Source of the DNA: an uncultured Aquimarina sp.
GTDB taxonomy: Bacteria > Bacteroidota > Bacteroidia > Flavobacteriales > Flavobacteriaceae
DNA: 64,000 nt
Assembly: GCA_947496705.1 (NCBI GenBank)
Contig: CANMDW010000001.1
Span: 806,001 to 870,000 of the forward strand
Reading direction: 5' to 3'
Under the pieces are notes generated by a model. It did not search any database and was not told where the DNA came from. It saw only the letters and a program-made list of their open reading frames with translations. The position numbers were made by a program, and so were the translations under genes. Below are positions 15,970-25,743 of the stretch, piece after piece (position 1 is the first letter of the stretch; each line of letters opens with the position of its first letter).

Positions 15970-17210
15970 TAAAAAAGATTTTAGTAGTCATGCTGGTAAT
16001 AATTACCAGCGTATCTTATGCTCAGGAAGGAACTTCGTCTCCTTACTCTTTTTATGGGATAGGAATTCAGAAGTTTAAAGGAACCGTAGAAAACAGATCG
16101 ATGGGGGGATTGAGTGTTTTTACAGATAGTGTACATTTAAATCTTCAGAATCCTGCAGCATACGGAGAACTTAAGCTTACAACCTATACTGTAGGGGTAT
16201 CATATAATAATTTTAAGATTAGTAATGCAACAGAGTCATCCTCTGGAGAAGATGCATCATTAGATTACCTGGCTATTGGTATTCCCGCTGGTAGATTCGG
16301 ATTCGGATTTGGGGTTATTCCTATTACTTCGGTGGGATATAACCTGAATTCTATAGCAGATGATGATACAGAAAGACGATTTGCAGGAAAAGGAGGATTA
16401 AATAAAGTATATTTATCTTCGGGGTTTAAAATTAACAAGAATCTGAATATTGGTTTGGATTTAAATTATAATTTTGGAAATATCGAGAATAAAGCTATAT
16501 TAAGGCGTTCAGACGTACAATTTGATACAAGAGAAATTACAAGTTCAGATTTATCTTCATTTAGCTTATCTTTAGGATTAGTTTTTAAAACGATGATATC
16601 TGAAAAATTAGAATTATCAGCTTCTGTTGTGTCCGCTCCGTCTTTTAAGTTAACAGCAGACAGTACCAGAGAACTAGCTACTATACTACTTAGCAATAAT
16701 GGTCAGGAAAATGTTATAGAACGACAGGAAGTAGAAATTGAAGATGAAGAAATAGATCTTCCTGCAGAATTTAAAATAGGAAGTGGAATTGGAGAACCCA
16801 GAAAATGGTTTGTTGGAGCAGAATATACATATTTGGATGCAGATTCATTTACAAACCCATTGTTTTCTGAAGATAATGTTATTTATGAAAATGCCTCAAA
16901 ATTTAAACTCGGAGGGTATTATGTTCCTAAGTACAACTCGTTAACAAGCTATTTTAGCAGAGTTGTATATAGGGCTGGATTTCGGTATGAAGAAACCGGA
17001 TTAAATGTTAATGGTAGCTCGATTGACGAGTTTGGCATATCTTTTGGTCTAGGATTACCAGTTGGAAGATTATTCTCTAATGCTAATATAGGTTTTGAAT
17101 ATGGCCAACGCGGAAATACAGATCTGGGATTAATAAGGGAAGACTTTTTTAATGTCTCTATAAGTTTATCATTAAATGATAAGTGGTTTAGAAAAATAAA
17201 ATTTAATTAA
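15966..17210 (+). CDS. outer-membrane beta-barrel protein
   Basis: A 414-residue exported protein with a signal peptide (about 1-19, ending SYAQ). It starts with SSPYSFYGIGIQKFKGTVEN and then alternates amphipathic strands with Gly-rich turns, ending in IGFEYGQRGNTDLGLIREDF and short terminal strands. The pattern is close to the FadL/OmpP1-like barrels of Bacteroidota that often follow coaX. It is coupled to coaX by a 4-bp overlap. The substrate is unknown. Confidence 0.7.
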   Translation: MIKKILVVMLVIITSVSYAQEGTSSPYSFYGIGIQKFKGTVENRSMGGLSVFTDSVHLNLQNPAAYGELKLTTYTVGVSYNNFKISNATESSSGEDASLDYLAIGIPAGRFGFGFGVIPITSVGYNLNSIADDDTERRFAGKGGLNKVYLSSGFKINKNLNIGLDLNYNFGNIENKAILRRSDVQFDTREITSSDLSSFSLSLGLVFKTMISEKLELSASVVSAPSFKLTADSTRELATILLSNNGQENVIERQEVEIEDEEIDLPAEFKIGSGIGEPRKWFVGAEYTYLDADSFTNPLFSEDNVIYENASKFKLGGYYVPKYNSLTSYFSRVVYRAGFRYEETGLNVNGSSIDEFGISFGLGLPVGRLFSNANIGFEYGQRGNTDLGLIREDFFNVSISLSLNDKWFRKIKFN

Positions 17211-17225
17211 TACAAATTTACAGCT

Positions 17226-18596
17226 ATGAATACTAAAGTTTTATTTACAATAGCAGCAGGATTAGTTTTAAGTACTACTAATATTAGTGCTCAGGCTACA
17301 GATTGTGCTACAACGGCATCTATTGCTTATGAGCATGCTAAAGTAAAAAATTATCAAGCGGCTGAAGAGCCTCTGTGGAAAGTAAGAAAAGAATGCCCTA
17401 CCTATAGTGTAGCTACCTATCAGTTTGGGGAAAAATTATTAAAAGATAAACTGAAAAAAGCAGCCGAAGGCCAAAAGGTTACAATTGTAAAAGAGATTAT
17501 TGCCTTAGAGAAAGAACGTTTTCAATATTTCCCAGCAAAAACCAAAATAGGGGATTTACATTCTGATATTGGGCAATTGATGTTTGATCATAAAATTGGT
17601 ACCAAAGAGGCACAATTTGCAGAGTTTGAAAAAGCGTATACAGAAGATAAGAAAAATTTTACCGGAGCTAAAAAGCTATACACATATTTTTCTTTGTTTG
17701 TAGATTTGCACGATAAAGGAAAAAAAGAGCTTCAGGATGTTTTTGATCTGTATGATGATATTACAGATAAGATAGAAGAAGAAGAAAGCAGACTGGCAAA
17801 AACCATTGCCGGATATACAGAAAAGGAAGAAACCGGTACTGCATTAACTTCAAAAGAAAAGAAAAAACTAAAAAATGCAGGAATTAACCTTACAGCTTTT
17901 AGTAAAGTAAAAGCGGGGATCAATCAAAAATTGGGAGCAAGAGCAGATTGTAGTAATCTGATACCTTTATATACCGGACAATTTGATGCCAAAAAAGGGG
18001 ATATAAAATGGGTAAAGGGTGCCACAAGAAGAATGTATGCCAAAGAATGCACAGAAGATCCATTATTTTTTAAGCTGGTAGAATCTCAACATAAGATAGA
18101 ACCTTCTGCAAAAACAGCTTATTATTTAGGTATTTTAGCTTTAAAAGATAAAAAGACTTCTGTCGCTTTAAAATATTTTAATCAATCAGCAGAGCTCGAA
18201 GAAAAATCTAGTGAGAAAGCAAAAGTGTATTTCAGGATCGGTGAGGTTATGAAAAAGCAAGGAAGTAAAGGAAAAGCAAGAACGTATTATAGAAAAGCAT
18301 TAAACTATAAGCCTTCTATGGGTACAGCATATCTTAGAATTGCCAGTATGGTTGCCAGTAGTGCTAATAGCTGTGGTACCGATGTATTTAGCAAAAGAGC
18401 GGTATATTGGCTGGCAGAGAATTATGCGCGAAGAGCAGGAAAGGTAGATCCGAGTTTAAAATCTAATGCAGCCAAAACAGCGGCAAACTATAAAGCGAAA
18501 GCTCCGTCAAAAACGGATATATTTAACAATCCTGAAATAAAATCTGTAAGTATTGGTTGTTGGATCGGTGAAACCGTTAGAGTTCCAAAACTGTAA
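17226..18596 (+). CDS. periplasmic TPR protein
   Basis: A 456-residue protein with a signal peptide (about 1-22) and tetratricopeptide-like helices, clearest near 290-390 (AYYLGILALKDKKTSVALKYF, then VYFRIGEVMKKQGSKGKARTYYRKAL). Paired Cys residues may form disulfides (e.g. DCATT near the mature N-terminus). It lies between the beta-barrel gene and lptC and shares one base with the latter. A scaffold role in envelope biogenesis is likely from context but unproven. Confidence 0.7.
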   Translation: MNTKVLFTIAAGLVLSTTNISAQATDCATTASIAYEHAKVKNYQAAEEPLWKVRKECPTYSVATYQFGEKLLKDKLKKAAEGQKVTIVKEIIALEKERFQYFPAKTKIGDLHSDIGQLMFDHKIGTKEAQFAEFEKAYTEDKKNFTGAKKLYTYFSLFVDLHDKGKKELQDVFDLYDDITDKIEEEESRLAKTIAGYTEKEETGTALTSKEKKKLKNAGINLTAFSKVKAGINQKLGARADCSNLIPLYTGQFDAKKGDIKWVKGATRRMYAKECTEDPLFFKLVESQHKIEPSAKTAYYLGILALKDKKTSVALKYFNQSAELEEKSSEKAKVYFRIGEVMKKQGSKGKARTYYRKALNYKPSMGTAYLRIASMVASSANSCGTDVFSKRAVYWLAENYARRAGKVDPSLKSNAAKTAANYKAKAPSKTDIFNNPEIKSVSIGCWIGETVRVPKL

Positions 18597-19150
18597 TGCA
18601 AAACAGAAAGTATGATATGATAGTAAACTTTGTCACAGTATTTGCTGTGACATTGTTTTTTTCATGTCAGTCTGAAAAAAAAGGCGATAATTATCTTACT
18701 GCCAAAGAAGCTCCCATAGCTGAAGCTTTTGAGGTAAACCTAAAATATACCGACTCGGGGAGATTAACCGCAGTACTCAAAACCCCAAAGGTGCTGGATT
18801 TTACTAATAAATCTTTTGGGTATCATGAATTCCCAGAAGGGATTGTGTTGGATATCATAGATAAAGAAGGAAAAGTAAGTGTTGTAACTTCAGATTATGC
18901 AATTTCGTATCAAAGTACCGGCTTAATAGATATGAGAGGCAATGTAGATATCCTAACAGCAGATAGTACACATTTGCAGGCACAGCAATTGTATTGGGAC
19001 CAAAATATTAATTGGGTGTTTACAGATCATCCCTATAAAAGTTATTTACCAGACGGCGCAATTAACGAAGCCGATGGTTTTGATGCTAATCAGGATTTTA
19101 CTATCTTGAATTCAAGAATTAATGATGGGGTGATGGTTGTAGATGAGTAA
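18596..19150 (+). CDS. lptC: LPS export protein LptC
   Basis: A 184-residue LptC-type protein. LptC spans or anchors at the inner membrane and passes LPS from LptB2FG to the periplasmic bridge. It has a lipoprotein-like N-terminus with Cys24 (LFFSCQSE) and LptC/OstA-type beta-jellyroll strands, including SGRLTAVLKTPKVL, GIVLDIIDKEGKVSVVTSD and GLIDMRGNVDILTADSTHLQ. The lipid anchor replaces the transmembrane helix found in proteobacterial LptC. Start and stop overlap the neighbour by one base (TAATG). Confidence 0.85.
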   Translation: MQNRKYDMIVNFVTVFAVTLFFSCQSEKKGDNYLTAKEAPIAEAFEVNLKYTDSGRLTAVLKTPKVLDFTNKSFGYHEFPEGIVLDIIDKEGKVSVVTSDYAISYQSTGLIDMRGNVDILTADSTHLQAQQLYWDQNINWVFTDHPYKSYLPDGAINEADGFDANQDFTILNSRINDGVMVVDE

Positions 19151-19163
19151 TTTTTAACATGCA

Positions 19164-19355
19164 ATGAAAGTGTTTAAATTTTTTGAATATGCCTATTTGG
19201 CAATCATGTGTTTTTTTGTGTATCAGGCATATGTAGAATGGGAACAAGAAGGTGGTAGAAGTATACTGTATCTTTTTTTTGCGGGAGCAGCGGTTTTTAT
19301 GTTTTTCTTTAAGAGAAGATTTAGAAAGCGATTTGAAGCAAATAACAAAGAGTAA
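19164..19355 (+). CDS. small membrane protein
   Basis: A 63-residue protein with two transmembrane helices (about 6-22 and 32-50) and a basic tail, KRRFRKRFEANNKE. It lies 13 bp after lptC and 3 bp before the CNNM-type gene, so it is surely co-transcribed. No function can be assigned; conservation in this operon position would support a role in the envelope. Confidence 0.65.
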   Translation: MKVFKFFEYAYLAIMCFFVYQAYVEWEQEGGRSILYLFFAGAAVFMFFFKRRFRKRFEANNKE

Positions 19356-19358
19356 TTC

Positions 19359-20648
19359 ATGGAGCTGCATAGTATCGTTATTATTCTATCTCTTATTCTC
19401 TCTGCTTTTTTTTCAGGTATGGAAATAGCCTATGTATCTTCCAATAAGATCCATATAGAGATTGAAAAAAAGCAAGGCGGTTTCATATCAAATATTCTTA
19501 CCCGTTTGACCAAAAAACCATCCAAATTTATTGCTACCATGCTGGTTGGAAATAATTTTGCATTGGTGATATATGGATTTTACATGGGCGAAGTACTGAT
19601 GCAAATATTCCAGGTATTTCTTCCATCAGGTTTCTGGATATTGGATTATTTTCTTACCGATCTCAATCTTTTAACGCAAACGGTAGTTTCTACAGGTGTC
19701 ATTTTAATAACCGCAGAATTTTTGCCCAAGGTGTTTTTTCAGATTTATTCAAATACACTGCTAAAAGCTTTTTCATTACCGGCTTATTTGTTTTACCTTA
19801 TATTTTCGCCTATCTCTTCATTTGTTATCTGGATTTCTGATTTTGTTCTGAAAAGATTTCTAAAAACAGACGGAGATGAAGTACAACTTGCTTTTAGTAA
19901 AACCGAATTGGGGGATTATATTAGTGAGCAAATGGAAACTGTAGAAGAGCACGACGAAATAGATAGTGAAATTCAGATTTTTCAGAACGCCCTGGATTTT
20001 TCTGATGTGAAATCTAGAGAAGTAATGATTCCCAGAACAGAGATCGTTGCCGTAGAAAAATTACAATCCATAGAAGAAGTAAGCAAATTGTTTATAGATA
20101 CTGGACTGTCAAAAATACTGGTGTATAACGAAACGGTAGATGATATTATAGGATATATTCACTCATTTGAGCTGTTTAAAAAGCCAAAGTCACTGCGATC
20201 AATTCTTCTACCGGTGGTTTTTGTGCCCGAGACTATGTTTGTAAAAGATGTGCTTAATCTTTTAACCAAAAAACATAAAAGCATGGCCGTGGTGATAGAC
20301 GAGTATGGGGGAACAAGCGGGATCATCACGGTAGAGGATATTGTAGAAGAACTTTTTGGAGAGATTGAAGATGAACATGACTCTATTGAACTTATAGAAG
20401 AACAATTGGCAGAAAATTATTTTAGATTTTCGGCAAGAATGGAAGTTGATTATATTAACGAGGCCTATAAATTAGACCTTCCTGAGGGGGAAAACTATGA
20501 AACTCTCGGCGGAATGATCGTAAATCATACCGAAGAAATCCCTCTACAGGGCGATCAGTTGAAGATAGATACTTTTAGAATTAAAATTATAGAGACTTCT
20601 AATACTAAAATTGAGATTGTAGAAATTGAAGTTCTTTCAGAAGAATAG
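19359..20648 (+). CDS. CNNM/CorC-type CBS-domain membrane protein
   Basis: A 429-residue hemolysin-family (DUF21/CNNM) protein. The N-terminal DUF21 domain has about four membrane helices, starting IILSLILSAFFSGMEIAYVS. Two CBS domains follow (about 215-335, with VKSREVMIPRTEIVAVE and MAVVIDEYGGTSGIITVEDI), then a CorC/HlyC domain at the C-terminus. Family members are linked to Mg2+ transport or homeostasis; older annotations call them hemolysins or GldE-like. In flavobacteria GldE belongs to the same superfamily, so a gliding-related role is an alternative worth noting. Confidence 0.85.
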   Translation: MELHSIVIILSLILSAFFSGMEIAYVSSNKIHIEIEKKQGGFISNILTRLTKKPSKFIATMLVGNNFALVIYGFYMGEVLMQIFQVFLPSGFWILDYFLTDLNLLTQTVVSTGVILITAEFLPKVFFQIYSNTLLKAFSLPAYLFYLIFSPISSFVIWISDFVLKRFLKTDGDEVQLAFSKTELGDYISEQMETVEEHDEIDSEIQIFQNALDFSDVKSREVMIPRTEIVAVEKLQSIEEVSKLFIDTGLSKILVYNETVDDIIGYIHSFELFKKPKSLRSILLPVVFVPETMFVKDVLNLLTKKHKSMAVVIDEYGGTSGIITVEDIVEELFGEIEDEHDSIELIEEQLAENYFRFSARMEVDYINEAYKLDLPEGENYETLGGMIVNHTEEIPLQGDQLKIDTFRIKIIETSNTKIEIVEIEVLSEE

Positions 20649-20827
20649 GCGGTTTCTAGATGATTTTTCAAACTCATTTATCCCGAATTTAATGAATCAG
20701 AATCGTTCTGAAATTCAATTTGGTTTTTGAGATAAAAACAAACCTTTATTTCTTTAATCTTTAATTGGTATTATTACAATAAAATGGTATTTTCGCCCAC
20801 TATATTTTGAATAAATTATAATACATC

Positions 20828-22951
20828 ATGGCAGTTTTAAATAAAATCAGACAGCGTTCCGTTTTTTTAATTGTGATCATTGCAATGGCACTTTTCTCAT
20901 TTGTGTTAGCAGATTTGTTTCGTAATGGAGATGCAATCTCACAAAAAGCAGAAAATACAATCGCTACTATAAATGGAATAGATATTGACCGCACTTATTT
21001 TGCCAAAGAAGTAGAAAAAGCTTCCAGAGGTTTTGGTGGCAGAGGATCTAGTATTCAAGCAGTAAATTATGTTTGGAATCAAGAATTGAGAAAAACTGTT
21101 TTTGAGGAACAATTTGAAGAACTTGGAATCACAGCTGGTGCCGACCAGATCAATGAATTGATAAAAGAAACATTAACCAACGATGCCAGATTTCAGAATG
21201 AAGCAGGTGTTTTTGATAAAGGTAAAATGCAAGAGTTTGTTGCCAACCTGAAAGCAACTGCACCAAATTCATATCAAAATGATTGGTTGCCTTTTGAGAA
21301 CTCGATTGCCAGAGGAGCAAAAGAAGAAACGTATCTGAATATGATCAAAGCCGGGGTTGGATCTACATTAAAAGAAGGAGAGCTAACTTATAAAATGGAG
21401 AATGATAATGTAGATATAAAATATGTTCAGCTGCCATTTTCAAGTATTCAGGATAGTGAAATAAAAATTTCTGATGCAGAAATTCAGGCATATATTGATA
21501 AACATCCTGAGCAATATAAGGCAGAAGCATCGAGAAGTATACGTTATGTGCTGCTAAAAGAAGAAGCTAGCCAAGAGGATGAGGATCAAATAAAAACAGA
21601 AGTAGCATCATTATTAAGTGACAAAGTAGAGTTTAATCAGGCAACAAACACTACAGATTCTGTTTTTGGATTAAAAAATGTGAAAGATGTCGAAGAGTTT
21701 GTGAACCAAAATTCTGCAATCAAGTTTGAAGATCGTTTTAAATTTAAAAAAGACTTACCAGCCTCTGTGGCAGATACATTGTATAATCTTCCGATTGGAG
21801 AGGTATTTGGCCCATACAAAGACAATGATTATATTAAAATTTCCAGAGTTGTTGCTCAAAAACAAATGCCGGATTCTGTTAAAGCCAGTCATATTTTGGT
21901 TTCCTGGGAAGGATTAGGAACAGCTGGTGATACAAAACGAACAAAGGAAGAAGCAAAAGCTTTGGCAGATAGTATTGTAGGGGTTACCAAAGCAGATAAA
22001 GCTAAATTCTCTGTGTTGGCAGCAGAATTCTCTGCAGATACTTCCAACAAAGATAAAGGAGGAGATCTGGGATATTTTGTCCCCGGGGCTATGGTTCCTG
22101 CATTTAATGATTATTGTTTTGATAACAAGATTGGAAATCAGGGGATTGTAGAGACACAATTTGGATATCACATTGTAAGTATAGAAGATCAGAAAAATGA
22201 GCAAAAAGCTATAAAATTAGCTACTGTTGCTCAAAAGATTGAGCCTAGCGAGAAAACAATTAATACAATTTTTACCGAAACAACCAGGTTTCAGATGGCT
22301 GCAAAGGATAAAGATTTTGAAGAGGTTGCCAAAGAAAATGAATTCGAGGTAAGACCAGTAAATAAAATAAAAGAATTAGATGAGAATATCCCTGGGTTAG
22401 GTGCCAGAAGAGCTATAGTACAGTGGGCTTTCAATGAAGAGTCTGAAGTTGGCGAGGTAAAAAGGTTTGATATCCCAGAAGGGTATGCAGTGGTTCAGTT
22501 AACCGCCAAAGCAAACAAAGGAACAATGAAAGTTGCAGATGCAAGCCCTACGGTAAAACCAATATTGATTAAAGAAAAGAAGGCCGAAATGTTAAAAAAT
22601 AAGATTTCCGGAACTACTTTAGACGCAATTGCCAGTAGTCAAGGGCAAACCGTTAAAACGGCTTCTGCGTTGAATATGAAGACACCTACGATAAGTGGGG
22701 CAGGTACAGAACCAAAAATAGTAGGAACTGCATTTGCAATGGAAATAGGAAGTGTTTCAGATCCTATTGTTGGAACTAATGGTGTGTATGTAGTAGAAGT
22801 TACCAAAAAAACGCCGGCTAGCGGCCTGGATACCTATATGAGTTATGCGTCACAAACAACCAAAACTCAGATAGGAGCTGTTAATTCCAGAGTATTTGAT
22901 GCTTTGAAAGAGGCTGCCGAGATCGAAGATAAAAGAGCTAAATTTTATTAG
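20828..22951 (+). CDS. ppiD: peptidylprolyl isomerase PpiD-like chaperone
   Basis: A 707-residue membrane-anchored periplasmic foldase. One N-terminal transmembrane helix (about 11-30) is followed by a SurA_N-like helical region and a parvulin domain at about 349-455, with KASHILVSWEG, GGDLGYFVPGAMVPAFNDYC and ETQFGYHIVSIED. The C-terminus has a second, degenerate rotamase-like part. PpiD assists folding of outer-membrane proteins leaving the Sec channel, which fits the envelope genes upstream. It is followed by a bidirectional terminator. Confidence 0.9.
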   Translation: MAVLNKIRQRSVFLIVIIAMALFSFVLADLFRNGDAISQKAENTIATINGIDIDRTYFAKEVEKASRGFGGRGSSIQAVNYVWNQELRKTVFEEQFEELGITAGADQINELIKETLTNDARFQNEAGVFDKGKMQEFVANLKATAPNSYQNDWLPFENSIARGAKEETYLNMIKAGVGSTLKEGELTYKMENDNVDIKYVQLPFSSIQDSEIKISDAEIQAYIDKHPEQYKAEASRSIRYVLLKEEASQEDEDQIKTEVASLLSDKVEFNQATNTTDSVFGLKNVKDVEEFVNQNSAIKFEDRFKFKKDLPASVADTLYNLPIGEVFGPYKDNDYIKISRVVAQKQMPDSVKASHILVSWEGLGTAGDTKRTKEEAKALADSIVGVTKADKAKFSVLAAEFSADTSNKDKGGDLGYFVPGAMVPAFNDYCFDNKIGNQGIVETQFGYHIVSIEDQKNEQKAIKLATVAQKIEPSEKTINTIFTETTRFQMAAKDKDFEEVAKENEFEVRPVNKIKELDENIPGLGARRAIVQWAFNEESEVGEVKRFDIPEGYAVVQLTAKANKGTMKVADASPTVKPILIKEKKAEMLKNKISGTTLDAIASSQGQTVKTASALNMKTPTISGAGTEPKIVGTAFAMEIGSVSDPIVGTNGVYVVEVTKKTPASGLDTYMSYASQTTKTQIGAVNSRVFDALKEAAEIEDKRAKFY

Positions 22952-22980
22952 AAACAATATATACAGATAGAACTCATTCA

Positions 22981-23017
22981 AAAAAAATCCCGAAGAATTT
23001 TCTTCAGGATTTTTTTT
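22981..23017. terminator. bidirectional terminator between ppiD and galE
   Basis: A long stem (AAAAAAATCCCGAAGAA / TTCTTCAGGATTTTTTT, one mismatch) with A and T runs on opposite sides. It serves convergent ppiD (plus) and galE (minus). Confidence 0.85.
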
Positions 23018-24065
23018 ATTTAGATTTCCGACCTTCAACTTCCAACTTCTGGCTTTTCACCTTCTGTTGCCATTTCCAGGCAGAGCTAAGAGAATCATCC
23101 AGGCTACTTTTTGCTTTCCATCCTAAATCAATATTTGCTTTGGCAGTGTTTGCATAGGCAGCAGTGATATCCCCTTCTCTTCTTCCTACGATCTTATAGT
23201 TTAATTTTTGGTCAGAAACTTTTTCAAAAGACTGTATTACCTCTAGAACGGTACTTCCGGTTCCTGTGCCTACATTAAATACTTCATAATTTGAAGCATT
23301 CTTGTTTTCCAGCAATCTCTGTAAGGCAACCACATGTGCTTTTGCCAGATCTACCACATGAATATAATCCCTAATACAAGTACCATCTGGTGTTGGATAA
23401 TCATCTCCAAATACAGATAATTGTTCTCTCAATCCAATTGCGGTTTGGGTAATAAAAGGAACCAGGTTTTGAGGAACACCAATAGGTAACTCTCCTATTT
23501 CGGCTGAAGGATGTGCTCCTATCGGGTTAAAATATCGAAGAGATATAGCTTTTAAGTTTGCATGTACTTTGCAGGTATCCCGTATAATTTCTTCACCAAT
23601 CTGTTTTGTATTTCCATAAGGAGATTCAGCTGTTTTTACAGCTGCATTCTCAGTAATAGGTAGTTCATCTGCTTGCCCATAAACGGTACAAGAAGAGCTA
23701 AAAATAAAATTAGAAGAATCTTTATCCGCTAGCTGCTGTAGTATATATACAAGTGTAGACAGATTGTTTTCATAATAGAGTAAAGGTTTTTCTACACTTT
23801 CACCAACAGCTTTTGATGCCGCAAAATGAATAACACCATCAATATCATGGTGTCTGTTAAAAAAATCCTGAACCTTTTCCTTTTCTCTAAGGTCAAATTG
23901 TTCAAAAAGAGGTTTCTTTCCGGTTATTGTACGTATTCCTTCAATCACATCTGGAGATGAATTCGAGCAGTTGTCAATTATAACCACTTCATATCCTTCA
24001 TTTTGCAATTCTACTACAGTATGAGATCCTATAAATCCCAATCCGCCAGTTACCAATATTTTCAT
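23016..24065 (-). CDS. galE: UDP-glucose 4-epimerase
   Basis: A 349-residue short-chain dehydrogenase of the GalE type. It interconverts UDP-galactose and UDP-glucose, the last step of the Leloir pathway. The NAD-binding motif is TGGLGFIGSHTVVEL at the N-terminus; the catalytic Ser and YxxxK are in SSSCTVYG and SPYGNTK. GalE-typical segments include RYFNPIGAHPS and GDDYPTPDGTCIRDYIHV. The C-terminus carries a short extra tail rich in Lys and Ser. It closes the galactoside locus, convergent with ppiD. Confidence 0.95.
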   Translation of the reverse strand: MKILVTGGLGFIGSHTVVELQNEGYEVVIIDNCSNSSPDVIEGIRTITGKKPLFEQFDLREKEKVQDFFNRHHDIDGVIHFAASKAVGESVEKPLLYYENNLSTLVYILQQLADKDSSNFIFSSSCTVYGQADELPITENAAVKTAESPYGNTKQIGEEIIRDTCKVHANLKAISLRYFNPIGAHPSAEIGELPIGVPQNLVPFITQTAIGLREQLSVFGDDYPTPDGTCIRDYIHVVDLAKAHVVALQRLLENKNASNYEVFNVGTGTGSTVLEVIQSFEKVSDQKLNYKIVGRREGDITAAYANTAKANIDLGWKAKSSLDDSLSSAWKWQQKVKSQKLEVEGRKSK

Positions 24066-24172
24066 TGTTTTTGTTTTCTAGAATAAGATAGTAAAACCTT
24101 AATACATGTGAATCACAAATTTATACAATTGATATACAACTAGAAAGTTATCTGATAAAACTTGCTCTATTA

Positions 24173-25741
24173 TTACCAGAACTTTATCATTAGAATCCCT
24201 ATAACGACAAGTAACAGGACAATATGGTATCGATAGTCTTTATACCAAACCACGTTATTTTCATTATTCATTAACTCTTTTCTGAATGTATATGTATGTA
24301 TTTTATCTGGATCGGGAGCCGAACCAAAATTACTGATAACAATAAATAGTATTGAACTGATGACAATCATGATACCCACATTGTAGGTATAATGTAAAGG
24401 CCAGATCTCTATTTGACCAAGAATGAATAACAGTGCACCACCTAATGTTCCTAAAATTAATGTCCAAAAAGCACCGTCAGCATTTCCTCGTTTATAAAAA
24501 ACACCAACCAGAAAGAGAACTGCAACCGGAGAGACTATTATAGAGAACATCTGTTGCAGGTACACCCAAATCCCTCCAAAATTAACAATCAACGGGGCCC
24601 ATACCGCGGCTATGATCATTAATAGTATTGTAGTGATTCTTCCGTATTGTAGGATTTCTTTTTCGGTAAGGTCTGGCTTTTTTACTTTTACAAAATCTAT
24701 AACGACCAATGTTGAAGCAGAGTTTAATGTCGAATCTACACTCGACATAATTGCAGAGATCAATCCGGCTAGTACCAGCCCCACTAATCCTACAGGTAAT
24801 ACATTCATTACGGTAGTAGGGAATACCTGATCAGGATTTTCTAATCCCGGAAAAAGCCCAATAGCCATGGTACCAGGAATCACCATGATGAATAACGGAA
24901 TTATCTTTAGAAAACTTGCTAAAATGACTCCCCAACGGGCATTTTGAATATTCTTTGCACCCAAAATTCGTTGTACAATGTATTGATTTGTGGTCCAATA
25001 CCAAAACCCTAATATGGGTACAGCCATGATCAACCCTGGCCAGGGTAATGATGTATCATCTGCGGGTCTGATAATGGATAAATGACCTTCTGGAGCGGCT
25101 GCCAAAACATTTTCCCAGGAGAAATCGAGCTTTGCGAAAAGCATATAAGATAAAATAGAGCAGCCTACAATTAATATGATAGCCTGTATAGCATCTGTAT
25201 AAACTACAGCCTTAAGTCCTCCAAAAGCCGTATACAAACCTGCAACAACAGCCAAAACTAAACAGGTTTGCCAGATGATAAGATTCGGAAAGAATGCCTG
25301 TAATACAATAGCCCCAGCATATAATCCACCTGCCGTATCCACTACAATACTGGTAAATATAGTGATCGCCGAAAAGAAAGTTCTGGATCTTCTGTCAAAG
25401 CGAAGCTCTAAAAATTCTGGTATTGTGGTTATTTTAGATTTTAAATATAAAGGAATAAATATTAGGGCAGCAATGATCAAAGGAATACCTGTCATCCATT
25501 CGTAGACAGATTGTACTATTCCAGAGCTATATGCCGCGCCAGATAAGCCAATAATGGTTGAGGTTGATATATTGGATGCAAAAAGTGATAATCCTATTAA
25601 TCCCCAACCAAAAGATCTGCCTCCAAGGAATAAATCTTCTCCTGTTTTTGTTCCTCTGGCTACATACAATCCAATACCCATAACAGCAATGAAATAAATT
25701 GCAATTACGCCAATGTCTATGGTGCTAATTTCATGTCCCAT
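24173..25741 (-). CDS. sodium/sugar symporter (SSS family)
   Basis: A 522-residue sodium:solute symporter (SLC5-like). About 13-14 transmembrane helices are apparent, beginning IDIGVIAIYFIAVMGIGLYV. Family segments include LGGRSFGWGLIGLSLFASN and SSVDSTLNSASTLVVIDF. It imports a sugar, here presumably galactose or a galactoside, with Na+. The start MGHEIST is preferred; a TTG two codons upstream would overlap the stop of the alpha-galactosidase gene. The two genes are only 2 bp apart, so they are co-transcribed. Confidence 0.88.
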   Translation of the reverse strand: MGHEISTIDIGVIAIYFIAVMGIGLYVARGTKTGEDLFLGGRSFGWGLIGLSLFASNISTSTIIGLSGAAYSSGIVQSVYEWMTGIPLIIAALIFIPLYLKSKITTIPEFLELRFDRRSRTFFSAITIFTSIVVDTAGGLYAGAIVLQAFFPNLIIWQTCLVLAVVAGLYTAFGGLKAVVYTDAIQAIILIVGCSILSYMLFAKLDFSWENVLAAAPEGHLSIIRPADDTSLPWPGLIMAVPILGFWYWTTNQYIVQRILGAKNIQNARWGVILASFLKIIPLFIMVIPGTMAIGLFPGLENPDQVFPTTVMNVLPVGLVGLVLAGLISAIMSSVDSTLNSASTLVVIDFVKVKKPDLTEKEILQYGRITTILLMIIAAVWAPLIVNFGGIWVYLQQMFSIIVSPVAVLFLVGVFYKRGNADGAFWTLILGTLGGALLFILGQIEIWPLHYTYNVGIMIVISSILFIVISNFGSAPDPDKIHTYTFRKELMNNENNVVWYKDYRYHIVLLLVVIGILMIKFW

Positions 25742-25743
25742 GC

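Noticed and set aside
19359..20648. Calling the CBS-domain gene gldE outright
   Set aside because: The superfamily matches, but the gene lies in an envelope operon away from gldKLM, and the sequence alone cannot separate GldE from other CNNM proteins.
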